Below, in pieces: positions 17,084 to 26,391 of a DNA stretch of 64,000 nucleotides. Below the pieces are notes generated by a model. It was given only the letters and a program-made list of their open reading frames with translations, had not been told where the DNA came from and made no database searches. Position 1 is the stretch's first letter. Each line of letters begins with the position of its first letter. The stretch spans positions 1-64,000 of the forward strand of contig CAYREV010000014.1 of assembly GCA_964423345.1 (NCBI GenBank), in the 5' to 3' direction. Source of the DNA: CAYREV01 sp964423345. Lineage in GTDB: Bacteria; Bacteroidota; Rhodothermia; Balneolales; Balneolaceae. Made by a program: the position numbers and the translations under genes.

Positions 17084-18373
17084 TTGTTTGAAGACGTACG
17101 AAATTCTGACCTAAAACAGGAGCGGGCCGTTCTCGTAGGGTTATACGGGCCCGATACCGCTCGAATTCAGGCCGAAGAATACCTGGATGAACTCGAACTG
17201 CTTACCAGGACAGCCGGGGCGATACCGGTTGACAAAGTGCTTCAGAACAGGACCTATCCCGACCCTTCCTCCTATATCGGAAAAGGCAAGCTGCAGGAAC
17301 TGAAGCAGATGGCCGGTGAAAAGAGTCTCGACACCATCATTTTTGATGATGACCTGTCGCCCACACAGATACGGAATGTTGAAAAGGCAACCAAAGCAAA
17401 GGTACTGGACCGCAGCGGACTTATACTGGATATATTTGCCGGAAGGGCGAAGACTGCAGCGGCAAAAACCCAGGTTGAACTGGCACAGCTGCAGTACCTG
17501 TTGCCCAGGCTGACCCGTTTCTGGTCTCACCTTTCCCGCCAGCAGGGTGGAATCGGTACCCGGGGGCCCGGTGAAACGCAGATTGAAACCGACCGTCGCC
17601 TGATCGACAAACGGATCGCTACGCTGAAAGAGAAGCTGGAAAAGCTGGATCGCCAGCGCAAGACGCAGCGAAAAGCACGGTCGGACATGATACGGATATC
17701 GCTGGTGGGATATACCAATGCCGGCAAGTCTACCTTGATGAACGCCATGACCGACACCCAGGTGCTTGCCGAAAACCGCCTCTTCGCCACACTGGACTCG
17801 ACCGTTCGCGAATTTGATATTGCCAACTACAATGTGCTTATCTCCGATACCGTCGGTTTTATACGCAAGCTGCCCCATGGCCTTATTGAGAGTTTCAAAT
17901 CGACCCTGGACGAGGTAAGAGAGTCGGATATACTGCTGCATGTGGTTGACGCTTCTTCTACCGTGATACAGGATTATATCGACGTGGTGGAGGATACGCT
18001 TGAGGATATGGAGGTGGAAGACAAGAAGATGCTGATGGTTTTCAACAAGGTTGACAAGGTTGAGCCCCGGCGTATCACCGAGTTGAAAGCCGCCTGGCCC
18101 GAAGCGGTATTTATCTCGGCCGAACGGGGTATCGGCCTTCAGGAGCTGAAAGGACGTGTCAAGGACCTTATCGAGGAAGATTTTGTGAAGAGGACGATGA
18201 AAATACCGGCTGCCAAATATGAGGGGGTCGCTTTCATCCACCGCGTAGCGAATATCCACAGTGAAGAATATGTAAATTCAAGTGTGAAGCTGACGTTCAG
18301 TATTGCCAAAGAGGACCTTATGCGTTTGAAAAATTTACTCGCTAATATTGATTCTCCTGAATCAGTTACGTAA
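17084..18373 (+). CDS. hflX: Ribosome-associated GTPase HflX
   Basis: GTPase that splits stalled or stress-damaged 70S ribosomes. The 429-residue protein has the N-terminal HflX domain (QERAVLVGLYG to LLPRLTRFWSHL), the linker RQQGGIGTRGPGETQIETDRR, then a TrmE-Era-like G domain with P-loop GYTNAGKST, G2 FATLDSTV, G3 DTVGFI and G4 NKVD, and a C-terminal domain. It appears to start at TTG (17084): MFEDVRNSD aligns with the family start and no better codon is near. It begins 34 bases after the preceding gene. Confidence 0.94.
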   Translation: MFEDVRNSDLKQERAVLVGLYGPDTARIQAEEYLDELELLTRTAGAIPVDKVLQNRTYPDPSSYIGKGKLQELKQMAGEKSLDTIIFDDDLSPTQIRNVEKATKAKVLDRSGLILDIFAGRAKTAAAKTQVELAQLQYLLPRLTRFWSHLSRQQGGIGTRGPGETQIETDRRLIDKRIATLKEKLEKLDRQRKTQRKARSDMIRISLVGYTNAGKSTLMNAMTDTQVLAENRLFATLDSTVREFDIANYNVLISDTVGFIRKLPHGLIESFKSTLDEVRESDILLHVVDASSTVIQDYIDVVEDTLEDMEVEDKKMLMVFNKVDKVEPRRITELKAAWPEAVFISAERGIGLQELKGRVKDLIEEDFVKRTMKIPAAKYEGVAFIHRVANIHSEEYVNSSVKLTFSIAKEDLMRLKNLLANIDSPESVT

Positions 18374-18399
18374 CTATAGGGGAAAGAAAGGACGACTAT

Positions 18400-19065
18400 A
18401 TGTTTGCAAAACAGGCCATAAATACCGATATCAAGCCCCTGAGCCCGAAAGATACCATTGATCAGGCCAGGCTGAGGATGGAGCAAATCAATGTTACCAC
18501 CCTGCCCGTGGTGGATGAAACCACCGGCAAGCTGGTTGGGCAGGTAGGGGCCGAGATGTTTTACGGTACCGATCCCCATACCCCGGTATCGGAACTGCAG
18601 ATGGAGGAGGCTGTAAAGATTTACCTTAACCAGCATATCTTCGAGGCCGCCCGGCTCATGCTGCAGTACGAGTTGCGGCTGCTCTCGGTAGTGGATGGCG
18701 AGAGGGTTTTTAAGGGGATGGTCGAGAAGCATACGGTACTCGAATCGCTGACCCACATGCTTAATCTTGCCGAGTACGGTTCCGTCATCACCCTGGAACT
18801 GGTCCAGCGGGATTTCACCCTCTCGGAGATAGTCCACATCATCGAAACGGAAGGGGCCAAAATACTGGGTATCACCGTCGAGCAGTCGGAACCCAACGAG
18901 GGTTCATTTAAGGTGTCCATAAAGCTGAACCTTAAAGATGTATCCCGCGTTGCCGCCGCCCTCCGAAGGTATGATTACGCGGTGCTGACCGAGTCGGCGA
19001 GCGAACCCTTCGGCAGGGATATCGAACACAGGGCTGATGAGCTGATCAAATATTTGGATATGTGA
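18400..19065 (+). CDS. CBS-domain protein with C-terminal ACT-like region
   Basis: 221 residues: tandem CBS motifs (about 8-60 and 66-120), the first with TLPVVDETTGKLVGQV and the second with RLLSVVDGERVFKGMV, then a region around 125-205 with strand-helix-strand pattern (GSVITLELVQRDFTLSEIVHIIE, KVSIKLNLKDVSRVAAALRRYDY) like an ACT domain. CBS pairs bind adenine nucleotides and ACT domains small ligands, so it looks like a regulatory protein without an enzyme domain. Located 26 bases after hflX. Confidence 0.82.
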   Translation: MFAKQAINTDIKPLSPKDTIDQARLRMEQINVTTLPVVDETTGKLVGQVGAEMFYGTDPHTPVSELQMEEAVKIYLNQHIFEAARLMLQYELRLLSVVDGERVFKGMVEKHTVLESLTHMLNLAEYGSVITLELVQRDFTLSEIVHIIETEGAKILGITVEQSEPNEGSFKVSIKLNLKDVSRVAAALRRYDYAVLTESASEPFGRDIEHRADELIKYLDM

Positions 19066-19164
19066 CCTTCTCACCATTTCTTTTCTTTCATCCTTTTGCG
19101 GAACAAAATTCCAATTCTTGATATATTTACTCATAACAGCAATGGTAACATCCAACAACGACTG

Positions 19165-22155
19165 ATGCAGCGTTTCCACCCGTTAGTACTCTTATGGATC
19201 CCCTTTCTACTGTTGACAGCAAATCCGGTTTTGGGGCAGGAAATACAAAAAAATCCGGTACATCATTATGAGAACGGGATAGATCTCTTTGAAAAGGGCC
19301 TCTACAGCCAGGCCGTCCGTGAGTTCGGGAAGTTTGTAGACCGCCACCCGAACCACAAGCTGGCGTCATCGGCCTCGTTTTACCGGGTACGGGCTCTCGG
19401 GAAAACGGACTCGGCCAAAGTTGGCATCTATTATGAGGACTACATCCGGCAGTTTCCCCACGAGGATTTTACACTGGACCTGCTGATGGAACTGGCCGAC
19501 CTGTCTGAAAAACAGCTTAAATATGACGATGCCATCTCCTACTACAAGAGGTCGCTCGACTACGGCTTGACCGACCGGCGGGCGGCCGAAGTGAACTATC
19601 ACATTGCCGAGGGATATGTCTCTATCGGCAATAAGGCCAAGGCCCGCGATCGTTTTTTACACCTGGCCGACGAGTACCCGGATTCCAAATGGGCTCCGAA
19701 AGCCCTCTACGCGCGCGGACGCCTCTACCTGAGCGAGAGTAAATTCGATTCCTCTTCGGTAGCTTTCGAAATTCTCAAGGAACGGTATCCGAACGACGAT
19801 ATGACCCGGCGGATAGGGACCGCCCTGGGTGAGTCCTATTACCAGCAGGGAGAGTATGAACAGGCGATAGAGGCGTTCCGGAATGCCCTGCCCTACTTGG
19901 ACGAGGAGCTTGAGTCGAAGGCCGTCTACCTGATGGCCGAAAGTTATAACTACCTGGGTAACTTTGATCAGGCTTCAAACTATTATCTGCGGTATATCAA
20001 CCAGGAGAAGGGTACCGATAAAGTATTCAGGGCCCATTACGGGCTGGGCTGGGTCTATCATAAGCAGGAAATATACCATTGGGCCTCGGACGAGTTTTCC
20101 AAGGCGGCCGGCGGCAGCGGCGAACTGGCCCGGAAAGCGCTTTATTACAAGGCTGTGAATGAAAAGCTGGGCAGCCGGTACAAGGAGGCGATGGAGACGT
20201 TCCGGTCGTTCGGCGAACGCTATAAAGAAGGCCTATGGGTGGAAGAAGCCTACTACGAATGGGCAATAACGGCTTTTGAAGTAGGGATATACGGGGAGTC
20301 CATAGAAGTGTTGTTGAGCCTGGTGCGCAGCGACGATAAGCTTAAGTGGCCGGGCAAGGTATTTACGCTGCTCGGGGAGGCCTACTTTGCCAACAAGGAA
20401 TATTCGAGGTCAATCCAGGCATTTGAACAGGCCGAAAAGAGTACGGACGTGGACCCTTCGGTCAAGCTGCAGGCCCGGTTCCAGAAAGCCTGGGTTCAAT
20501 ACCGCAACCAGGCATACCGGCAGGCGCAGCCTGTGTTTGAACAGATCCATGAGCAGGCCCCCAACACCAGGATTGGAAGGGAAGCCCTGTTTTGGAGTGC
20601 CGACTCCTACTATCAAATGAAAGACTTCGGGCCTGCCGGCTCCCGCTTTGCTTCCTTTATAGAACAGAATCCCGATCATGAACTGGTCGGACCGGCTTAC
20701 TACTCGCTGGGCTGGAGCTATTTCAAGATGGGCAGCTACCGGAAAGCCATAGCTCCGCTGAAGGAGTTCCTCCAAAACTACGAGCCCCCTGAAATAGCAC
20801 TCTTCCCCTATAATACGGATACGCAGCTGAGGCTGGGTGACGCCTACTACGCCGTGGGGGAGTACCAGAATGCCATTGAAACCTACAGGGAGGCCATAGG
20901 TGCTGAACCGGGGGGCGACTATGCGATGTTTCAGATCGGCAATGCCTACTACCGGGCCGAAAAGACCTATGAGGCGGTAACCACCTTTCGGAAATTTCTG
21001 CGCATCTATCCATATAGCCGCCTGCGCGAACAGGCACAGTATAATATCGCCTATATTTACCTGAATTCGGCCAATTACAGCCAGGCGGTAGAGGAGTTCC
21101 AGACCGTCATCAACAAATATCCCAATACCAGCTGGGCCGCCCGATCGCAATATAATATCGGAGATGCCTACTACAATGCAGGCCAGTATGACAAGGCTGT
21201 TGCAGCCTATAAAAAGGTGATGAATGAGTACCCCCAAAGCGACTACATCATCGAGGCCGTCAACGGAATACAGTATGCCCAGCTGTCGGCCGGAGAATCA
21301 GACTCCAGCTCGGTGATTCTCGAGGGTTTCCTCGACGAGCACCCGCAGACCACAACAGCCGATCGCCTCCGGTACCGCCGGGCCGAAACGCTGCTGCAGT
21401 CGGGCGACTACCGGGCTGCCATCAGGGAGCTTCGCCAGTACATACGCATTACGAATAACCGCAAGCTGTTGCCTGAAGCTCATTTCAGCCTGGCCAATGC
21501 CTACGAAGAGGCCGATCAGGTGGACCAGGCGGTTCAAGCCTACCAATTGGTTGTGGAATCCTATCCGCAATCGGAGAAGGCCGCTTCTTCACTGGCCGCC
21601 CTGGGCCGAATCAGCTACAACCGCGGTGACTATGAACAGTCTTTCGGCTATTACAACCGGTTATTGGAGGAAGGGAGCAAACTGAAACTGGAAGCCCGAA
21701 TAGGGATGGGGGATGCCCGCCTGGCGATGGGTGAAGTGTCCGGCGCCGGGGAGCAGTACCAGGCTGCGCTCAACCTGAACTCGCAGTACGCCCCGGCTCG
21801 GGTGGGCCTTGGGAAAGTGGCTATGGAAAACGGCAATTATACCGATGCAAGGGATTACCTCTCGCTGGTTGCGGAATCGAATACCACCGAGATCGGGGCC
21901 GAAGCCCAGTACCTGCTTGGGCTGAGCTACCAGCAGCAGGAGCGCTTCAAGGAAGCCGTGGATGCCTATTCCAACGTAAGTGTACTCTATAAAGCGTTTG
22001 ACCGGTGGGTGGCCCGGGCGCTCCTGAGAAGTGCTGAAAGCCATATCCGGCTGGGCAACCGGGCTGAAGCCCGCAATGTGCTGCAGACGATTGTCAATGA
22101 CTATCCGGGCACCGAACAGGCTGCGAAGGCCGAACGTCTACTTGAATCGGGGTAA
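19165..22155 (+). CDS. Long periplasmic tetratricopeptide-repeat protein
   Basis: 996-residue secreted protein: signal peptide MQRFHPLVLLWIPFLLLTAN followed by PVLGQE, so cleavage after LGQ is likely. Almost all of the rest is TPR or Sel1-like helical repeats, with recurring AYYxxGxYxxAIExYRxA units such as DAYYAVGEYQNAIETYREAI and AYKKVMNEYPQSDYI, and spacer sequences YPxSxWA. Such repeats mediate protein-protein contacts. I use ATG 19165; a TTG frame at 19096 would add residues ahead of the signal. aroA starts three bases after its stop. Partner proteins are unknown. Confidence 0.85.
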   Translation: MQRFHPLVLLWIPFLLLTANPVLGQEIQKNPVHHYENGIDLFEKGLYSQAVREFGKFVDRHPNHKLASSASFYRVRALGKTDSAKVGIYYEDYIRQFPHEDFTLDLLMELADLSEKQLKYDDAISYYKRSLDYGLTDRRAAEVNYHIAEGYVSIGNKAKARDRFLHLADEYPDSKWAPKALYARGRLYLSESKFDSSSVAFEILKERYPNDDMTRRIGTALGESYYQQGEYEQAIEAFRNALPYLDEELESKAVYLMAESYNYLGNFDQASNYYLRYINQEKGTDKVFRAHYGLGWVYHKQEIYHWASDEFSKAAGGSGELARKALYYKAVNEKLGSRYKEAMETFRSFGERYKEGLWVEEAYYEWAITAFEVGIYGESIEVLLSLVRSDDKLKWPGKVFTLLGEAYFANKEYSRSIQAFEQAEKSTDVDPSVKLQARFQKAWVQYRNQAYRQAQPVFEQIHEQAPNTRIGREALFWSADSYYQMKDFGPAGSRFASFIEQNPDHELVGPAYYSLGWSYFKMGSYRKAIAPLKEFLQNYEPPEIALFPYNTDTQLRLGDAYYAVGEYQNAIETYREAIGAEPGGDYAMFQIGNAYYRAEKTYEAVTTFRKFLRIYPYSRLREQAQYNIAYIYLNSANYSQAVEEFQTVINKYPNTSWAARSQYNIGDAYYNAGQYDKAVAAYKKVMNEYPQSDYIIEAVNGIQYAQLSAGESDSSSVILEGFLDEHPQTTTADRLRYRRAETLLQSGDYRAAIRELRQYIRITNNRKLLPEAHFSLANAYEEADQVDQAVQAYQLVVESYPQSEKAASSLAALGRISYNRGDYEQSFGYYNRLLEEGSKLKLEARIGMGDARLAMGEVSGAGEQYQAALNLNSQYAPARVGLGKVAMENGNYTDARDYLSLVAESNTTEIGAEAQYLLGLSYQQQERFKEAVDAYSNVSVLYKAFDRWVARALLRSAESHIRLGNRAEARNVLQTIVNDYPGTEQAAKAERLLESG

Positions 22156-22158
22156 GCT

Positions 22159-23445
22159 ATGATTAAAGAAGTAACGCCTTCCCAACGGCTTGAGGGCACT
22201 CTCAGGCTGCCACCCGATAAATCGATCTCGCACCGTGCCGCCATGTTTGCAGCCCTGCACCGGGGTGTATCCCGGGTGGATAACTTTTCGCCGGCGGCCG
22301 ACCCGCAGAGTACGCTCTCCTGTCTTCAACGGCTGGGGGTAGAGATAAAGCGGGAAGATGAAACCATATGGGTGCACGGCGTGGGCCGGGACGGACTTGC
22401 CGAGCCGGGGGAACCCCTGGACTGCGGTAACTCGGGCACGACCATGCGGCTGCTCAGCGGCATCGTGGGCGGTGCCGGTATCTCCTGCACATTAACAGGG
22501 GACGAGTCCCTCTCGTCGCGAACCATGAAACGTATTGTCGAACCCCTGCGAAAGATGGGTATCGATATAGGTGCAAGGGAGGGCAACTATGCTCCCCTGG
22601 CCGTTAAGGAGGGCGGGAAGGTGGAACCCATGGATTTTGAGCTTCCCATCGCCAGCGCTCAGCTGAAATCGTGCGTGTTGCTTGCCGGGCTTTTTGGGGA
22701 AAGCCCCACCAACGTATTGGAAACGCTGCCCAGCCGGGACCATACGGAAAGGCTGCTGAACCTGCCGGTCAGGGAAGAGGGGGGGAAGACCGTCATTTCA
22801 AGCCATCGCCAAGTCGTTATTCCGCAACAGTCGTACCGGGTGCCGAACGACTTCTCGGCAGCGGCATTCTGGCTGGTGGCGGGAAGCATACATCCCAGGG
22901 CTGCCATTCAACTCGATGCAGTAGGCATAAACCCCAGCCGGACGGCTGCTATGGATCTCCTTCGGCGCATGGGAGCCGACATCCGCTGCTCAAACAAGAG
23001 TAGTGAGGGACCGGAACCGGTGGCCGACATAACCATTGAAAGCGGCAGCCTGCAGCCGGTGAACATCAACGAGGAGGTGGTTCCCAACTGCATCGACGAG
23101 ATACCCGTACTTGCCATTGCGATGCTCTTTGCCGACGGGGTCTCCGTGATCCGGGGAGCGGGAGAACTTCGACACAAGGAAACCAACCGGCTTTCGGCAC
23201 TGGCCGATATGCTGGATGCGGCCGGCGCCCGTTTTGAGGAGTACGACGACGGAGTGAAAATTTACGGGGATCCCGCTTTCAGGCCCGAGCCCGCCGAATA
23301 TGAGAGCTTCCATGACCATCGAATAGCGATGGCGGCTGCCGTCCTGGCGCTGATGAGCAAGGGTACGTCCGCCATTCGGGATGCCGAATGCACGGCCATA
23401 TCCTATCCGGGTTTTTGGGATGACCTGCATGGGCTGACGAATTGA
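22159..23445 (+). CDS. aroA: 3-phosphoshikimate 1-carboxyvinyltransferase (EPSP synthase)
   Basis: Sixth step of the shikimate pathway, joining PEP and shikimate-3-phosphate. 428 residues with LPPDKSISHRA (18-28), the PEP-binding GNSGTTMR, SAQLKSCVLLAGL, and C-terminal DHRIAMAAAV. The family glycine next to the TT pair is present, as in Bacillus-type enzymes. It begins directly behind the TPR gene and ends this plus-strand gene run; 147 bases separate it from hsp20. Confidence 0.97.
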   Translation: MIKEVTPSQRLEGTLRLPPDKSISHRAAMFAALHRGVSRVDNFSPAADPQSTLSCLQRLGVEIKREDETIWVHGVGRDGLAEPGEPLDCGNSGTTMRLLSGIVGGAGISCTLTGDESLSSRTMKRIVEPLRKMGIDIGAREGNYAPLAVKEGGKVEPMDFELPIASAQLKSCVLLAGLFGESPTNVLETLPSRDHTERLLNLPVREEGGKTVISSHRQVVIPQQSYRVPNDFSAAAFWLVAGSIHPRAAIQLDAVGINPSRTAAMDLLRRMGADIRCSNKSSEGPEPVADITIESGSLQPVNINEEVVPNCIDEIPVLAIAMLFADGVSVIRGAGELRHKETNRLSALADMLDAAGARFEEYDDGVKIYGDPAFRPEPAEYESFHDHRIAMAAAVLALMSKGTSAIRDAECTAISYPGFWDDLHGLTN

Positions 23446-23592
23446 TCTATTGCCGCATTTCGTTACCGCAATTCTGACAAATACCTCTTTTTCAACCATT
23501 CTTAGTGTCAATACGTCATAAGTAAAGGGGTCAGTAGCTGCTTGGCATTGTGATTGCTCATACCATAGTGAATTAAAACGAACAGGTGCGAT

Positions 23593-24018
23593 ATGAGCGA
23601 ATTTACCATTGACGTAGAAAAACAGCTGAACAAGCTGGGGCGGGACCTGCAGCAGTTTGTGGAACGCATAGTGCCGCTTGAAGATAAAGGATATGATTTT
23701 ACTCCGGCTTGCGATATTGTCGAAAGCGAGGAAGAATACAAGATACTGCTTGACCTGCCCGGTCTTTCAAAGAAAGAGATCAACATTGCCCTGAAAGAAC
23801 ACGTGCTTACCATCAAGGGTGAGCGCACGCAAGAGACGGGTGATGGCGAATCGTACCGGAGGCAGGAAAGGCGTACGGGCGTGTTTTCAAGATCTTTCGC
23901 ACTGCCCGAAAATGTAAACGCCGCAGAGACGGAAGCCCGCTTTCGCAACGGCGTGCTTACGGTATCCATGCCGAAGTCGGATGTTCTGAAAGATTCGAAA
24001 TCGATACCGATCAAATGA
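23593..24018 (+). CDS. Hsp20/alpha-crystallin small heat-shock protein
   Basis: ATP-independent holdase chaperone. 141 residues: N-terminal arm, alpha-crystallin domain from FTPACDIVESEEEYKILLDLPG to VLTVSMPK with the classical GVLTV, and the C-terminal IPI (I-x-I) motif near the end, which bridges subunits. Located 85 bases upstream of dnaK on the same strand, a natural partner in refolding. I see no CIRCE (TTAGCACTC-type inverted repeat) ahead of it. Confidence 0.94.
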   Translation: MSEFTIDVEKQLNKLGRDLQQFVERIVPLEDKGYDFTPACDIVESEEEYKILLDLPGLSKKEINIALKEHVLTIKGERTQETGDGESYRRQERRTGVFSRSFALPENVNAAETEARFRNGVLTVSMPKSDVLKDSKSIPIK

Positions 24019-24103
24019 TTTTTCTAAAGCAGTCGCATTGAGCGGTTGCAGTCTTAAGAATTTCACTAAAGAATTAACAAATAAAAACAACAGAGATAAC
24101 ATT

Positions 24104-26056
24104 ATGGGTAAAATTATAGGAATTGACTTGGGTACCACCAACTCCTGCGTTGCCGTGATGGAAGGCAATGAGCCCACGGTCATTCAAAATTCAGAAGGAG
24201 GGAGGACAACCCCATCCGTGGTTGCTTTCTCCAAAGACGGTGAGCGACTGGTTGGTGCGCCCGCCAAACGACAGGCTATTACCAATCCGGAAAAAACCGT
24301 TTCCTCTATCAAGCGATTTATGGGCCGCTTGTTCAACGAGGTTGATGAGGAAGCCAAGCAGGCTTCTTACAAGGTAGTGAAAGGCGATGACGATACGGCC
24401 CGCGTACAGATTGAGGATCGCAAGTATGCTCCCCAGGAAATTTCGGCGATGGTGCTTCAGAAGATGAAGCAGACGGCCGAGGAATACCTGGGTGAAAAAG
24501 TTACCGATGCGGTCATTACGGTACCGGCCTATTTCAACGACGCCCAGCGTAAAGCCACGCAGGAAGCGGGCGAGATAGCCGGATTGAATGTTAAACGCAT
24601 TATCAACGAGCCTACCGCCGCTTCCCTGGCTTACGGCCTTGACAAGAAAGACCAGGACCAGACGATTGTTGTTTATGACCTGGGCGGCGGTACGTTCGAC
24701 GTATCCATCCTGGAACTCGGTGATGGGGTCTTCGAAGTGAAATCCACTTTCGGCGACACGCATCTCGGCGGCGACGACTTCGATTCCCGCCTTATCGATC
24801 ACCTGGCCACGGAGTTTAAGAAAGACGAGGGCATCGACCTGAGAGAGGACCCGATGGCTATGCAGCGGCTGAAGGATGCGGCTGAAAAAGCCAAAATCGA
24901 GCTTTCCAGCTCTCAGAAAACGAATGTGAACCTGCCGTTTGTTACGGCCACCGATGCAGGCCCCAAACACCTGAATATCGATATCACCCGGTCGGAGTTT
25001 GAGAAAATGATCGACGATCTGGTCAAGAAGACGGTCGATCCCTGCAAGAAAGCCATGGACGATGCGGGCTTGAGCAAAGGAGAGATCGACCAGGTGATAC
25101 TGGTGGGCGGATCCACCCGCGTGCCCAAGATCCAGGAGGTTGTAAAAGAGTTCTTCGGCAAGGATCCCAGCAAGGGAGTGAATCCCGACGAAGTGGTAGC
25201 CGTGGGTGCAGCCATACAGGGCGGTGTGATGTCCGGTGACGTCGACGATGTAGTTCTTCTCGATGTTACTCCGCTGACGCTCGGAATTGAGACGCTCGGC
25301 GGCGTGATGACACCGCTCATCGAATCCAACACCACCATACCGACCAGCAAGAAGGAGACCTTCTCGACTGCGGCGGATAACCAGACCAGCGTGGAGATCC
25401 ACGTGCTGCAGGGCGAACGAGCCAAGGCTGAAGACTGCCGCACCCTGGGCCGATTCCACCTGGACGGCATACCGCCGGCACCACGCGGTGTCCCGCAGAT
25501 TGAAGTGTCGTTCGACATCGACGCCGACGGCGTGCTCAATGTAAGTGCCAAGGACAAGGGCACCGGCAAAGAGCAAAGCATCCGCATCGAATCTTCCTCC
25601 GGCCTTTCCGAAGAGGAGATCGAGAAGATGAAGAAAGACGCCGAGGAGCATGCCAAGGAGGACGAACGCATACGGAAACGTACTGAGAAACTGAACGAAG
25701 CCGACAGCCTCGTCTTCTCCACGCGCAAGCAGCTGGATGAACACGGCGACAAGATATCCGAAGGCAACAAGGAGAAGATAGAAGAGAAGCTTGACAAGCT
25801 TGAAAAACTCCACAAGGAGGAGAAAGTGGATGAGCTGGACGATGCCATGGAAGAGCTCAATGAAGCCTGGAATGCGGCTTCACAGGAGATCTACCAGGCC
25901 GCACAGCAAGAGCAGGCGCAAGCCGGAGCGGCCGGCCCGGGCAACGGGCAACCGGCCGGCGGCGAAGCCCAGGCTGATCAGGAATCGGCCGAAGATGATG
26001 AAGATGCCGTGGATGCCGATTTCGAAGTTGTCGATGAAGATGAAGAGAACAGCTAA
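24104..26056 (+). CDS. dnaK: Molecular chaperone DnaK (Hsp70)
   Basis: ATP-dependent Hsp70. 650 residues from MGKIIGIDLGTTNSC. Actin-like ATPase motifs: GIDLGTTNS, AVITVPAYFNDAQRKAT, VYDLGGGTFDVSIL, and ILVGGSTRVP; then the linker VLLDVTPLTLGIET, a substrate-binding domain, and a lid with an acidic, glycine-rich tail ending DVEVVDEDEE-like residues. An in-frame extension to 24038 is out of family. Followed by a strong terminator. The antisense strand holds a 540-codon open frame, a well-known artefact of dnaK. Confidence 0.98.
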   Translation: MGKIIGIDLGTTNSCVAVMEGNEPTVIQNSEGGRTTPSVVAFSKDGERLVGAPAKRQAITNPEKTVSSIKRFMGRLFNEVDEEAKQASYKVVKGDDDTARVQIEDRKYAPQEISAMVLQKMKQTAEEYLGEKVTDAVITVPAYFNDAQRKATQEAGEIAGLNVKRIINEPTAASLAYGLDKKDQDQTIVVYDLGGGTFDVSILELGDGVFEVKSTFGDTHLGGDDFDSRLIDHLATEFKKDEGIDLREDPMAMQRLKDAAEKAKIELSSSQKTNVNLPFVTATDAGPKHLNIDITRSEFEKMIDDLVKKTVDPCKKAMDDAGLSKGEIDQVILVGGSTRVPKIQEVVKEFFGKDPSKGVNPDEVVAVGAAIQGGVMSGDVDDVVLLDVTPLTLGIETLGGVMTPLIESNTTIPTSKKETFSTAADNQTSVEIHVLQGERAKAEDCRTLGRFHLDGIPPAPRGVPQIEVSFDIDADGVLNVSAKDKGTGKEQSIRIESSSGLSEEEIEKMKKDAEEHAKEDERIRKRTEKLNEADSLVFSTRKQLDEHGDKISEGNKEKIEEKLDKLEKLHKEEKVDELDDAMEELNEAWNAASQEIYQAAQQEQAQAGAAGPGNGQPAGGEAQADQESAEDDEDAVDADFEVVDEDEENS

Positions 26057-26072
26057 GACGGTATCATTGAAC

Positions 26073-26103
26073 AAAAAGGCCTCTCATTGTGAGAGGCCTT
26101 TTT
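26073..26103 (+). terminator. Bidirectional hairpin terminator after dnaK
   Basis: Fourteen-bp stem 26073-26086/26090-26103 with a three-base loop, followed by further T on the plus strand; the A-run before it would also give T on the minus strand. Ends the dnaK transcript. Confidence 0.92.
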
Positions 26104-26146
26104 TTTATGGCCTATGAACACTCTTTTTATGGCCTGTGAACACTCT
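26103..26146. repeat. 22-bp tandem duplication (two units, one mismatch)
   Basis: TTTTATGGCCTATGAACACT plus CT (26103-26124) is repeated at 26125-26146 with one change (A to G). Part of it also occurs on the far side of the scaffold gap (26270-26300). Confidence 0.88.
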
Positions 26147-26324
26147 TACAGATCTTTTGTATTTTCCCTNNNNNNNNNNNNNNNNNNNNNNNNNNNNNNN
26201 NNNNNNNNNNNNNNNNNNNNNNNNNNNNNNNNNNNNNNNNNNNNNNNNNNNNNNNNNNNNNNNNNNNNNTGAACACTCTTTTTATGGCCTGTGAACACTC
26301 TTACAGATCTTTTGTATTTTCCCT
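26115..26324. other. Scaffold gap of 100 N flanked by identical 55-bp ends
   Basis: Bases 26170-26269 are N. The 55 bases before the gap (26115-26169) are identical to the 55 bases after it (26270-26324). Equal ends of exactly 55 bases are what k=55 de Bruijn contigs produce, so the contigs probably overlap and the real sequence may have little or nothing in the gap, or extra copies of the 22-bp unit. No gene is interrupted. The rest of 26057-26391 holds the dnaK terminator, the repeat and the leader of tsaD. Confidence 0.9.
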
Positions 26325-26391
26325 GCTTTGAATGGAATGGTTTCTCCGCCCCTGCCGCCGCAGGGAGGAGGGACAGAATCTACCGCTCAAG

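Noticed and set aside
17141..18259. 372-codon frame antisense to hflX
   Set aside because: Overlaps completely with a clear hflX and has no recognisable features.
23446..23592. CIRCE element ahead of hsp20
   Set aside because: No TTAGCACTC-N9-GAGTGCTAA-type inverted repeat found.
24191..25813. 540-codon open frame antisense to dnaK
   Set aside because: Codon bias of dnaK leaves its antisense strand open in many bacteria, and such frames were once mislabelled as NAD-dependent glutamate dehydrogenase. No domain is visible.
26103..26324. Possible CRISPR-like repeat
   Set aside because: Two direct tandem units without spacers, then a copied contig end; no cas gene.
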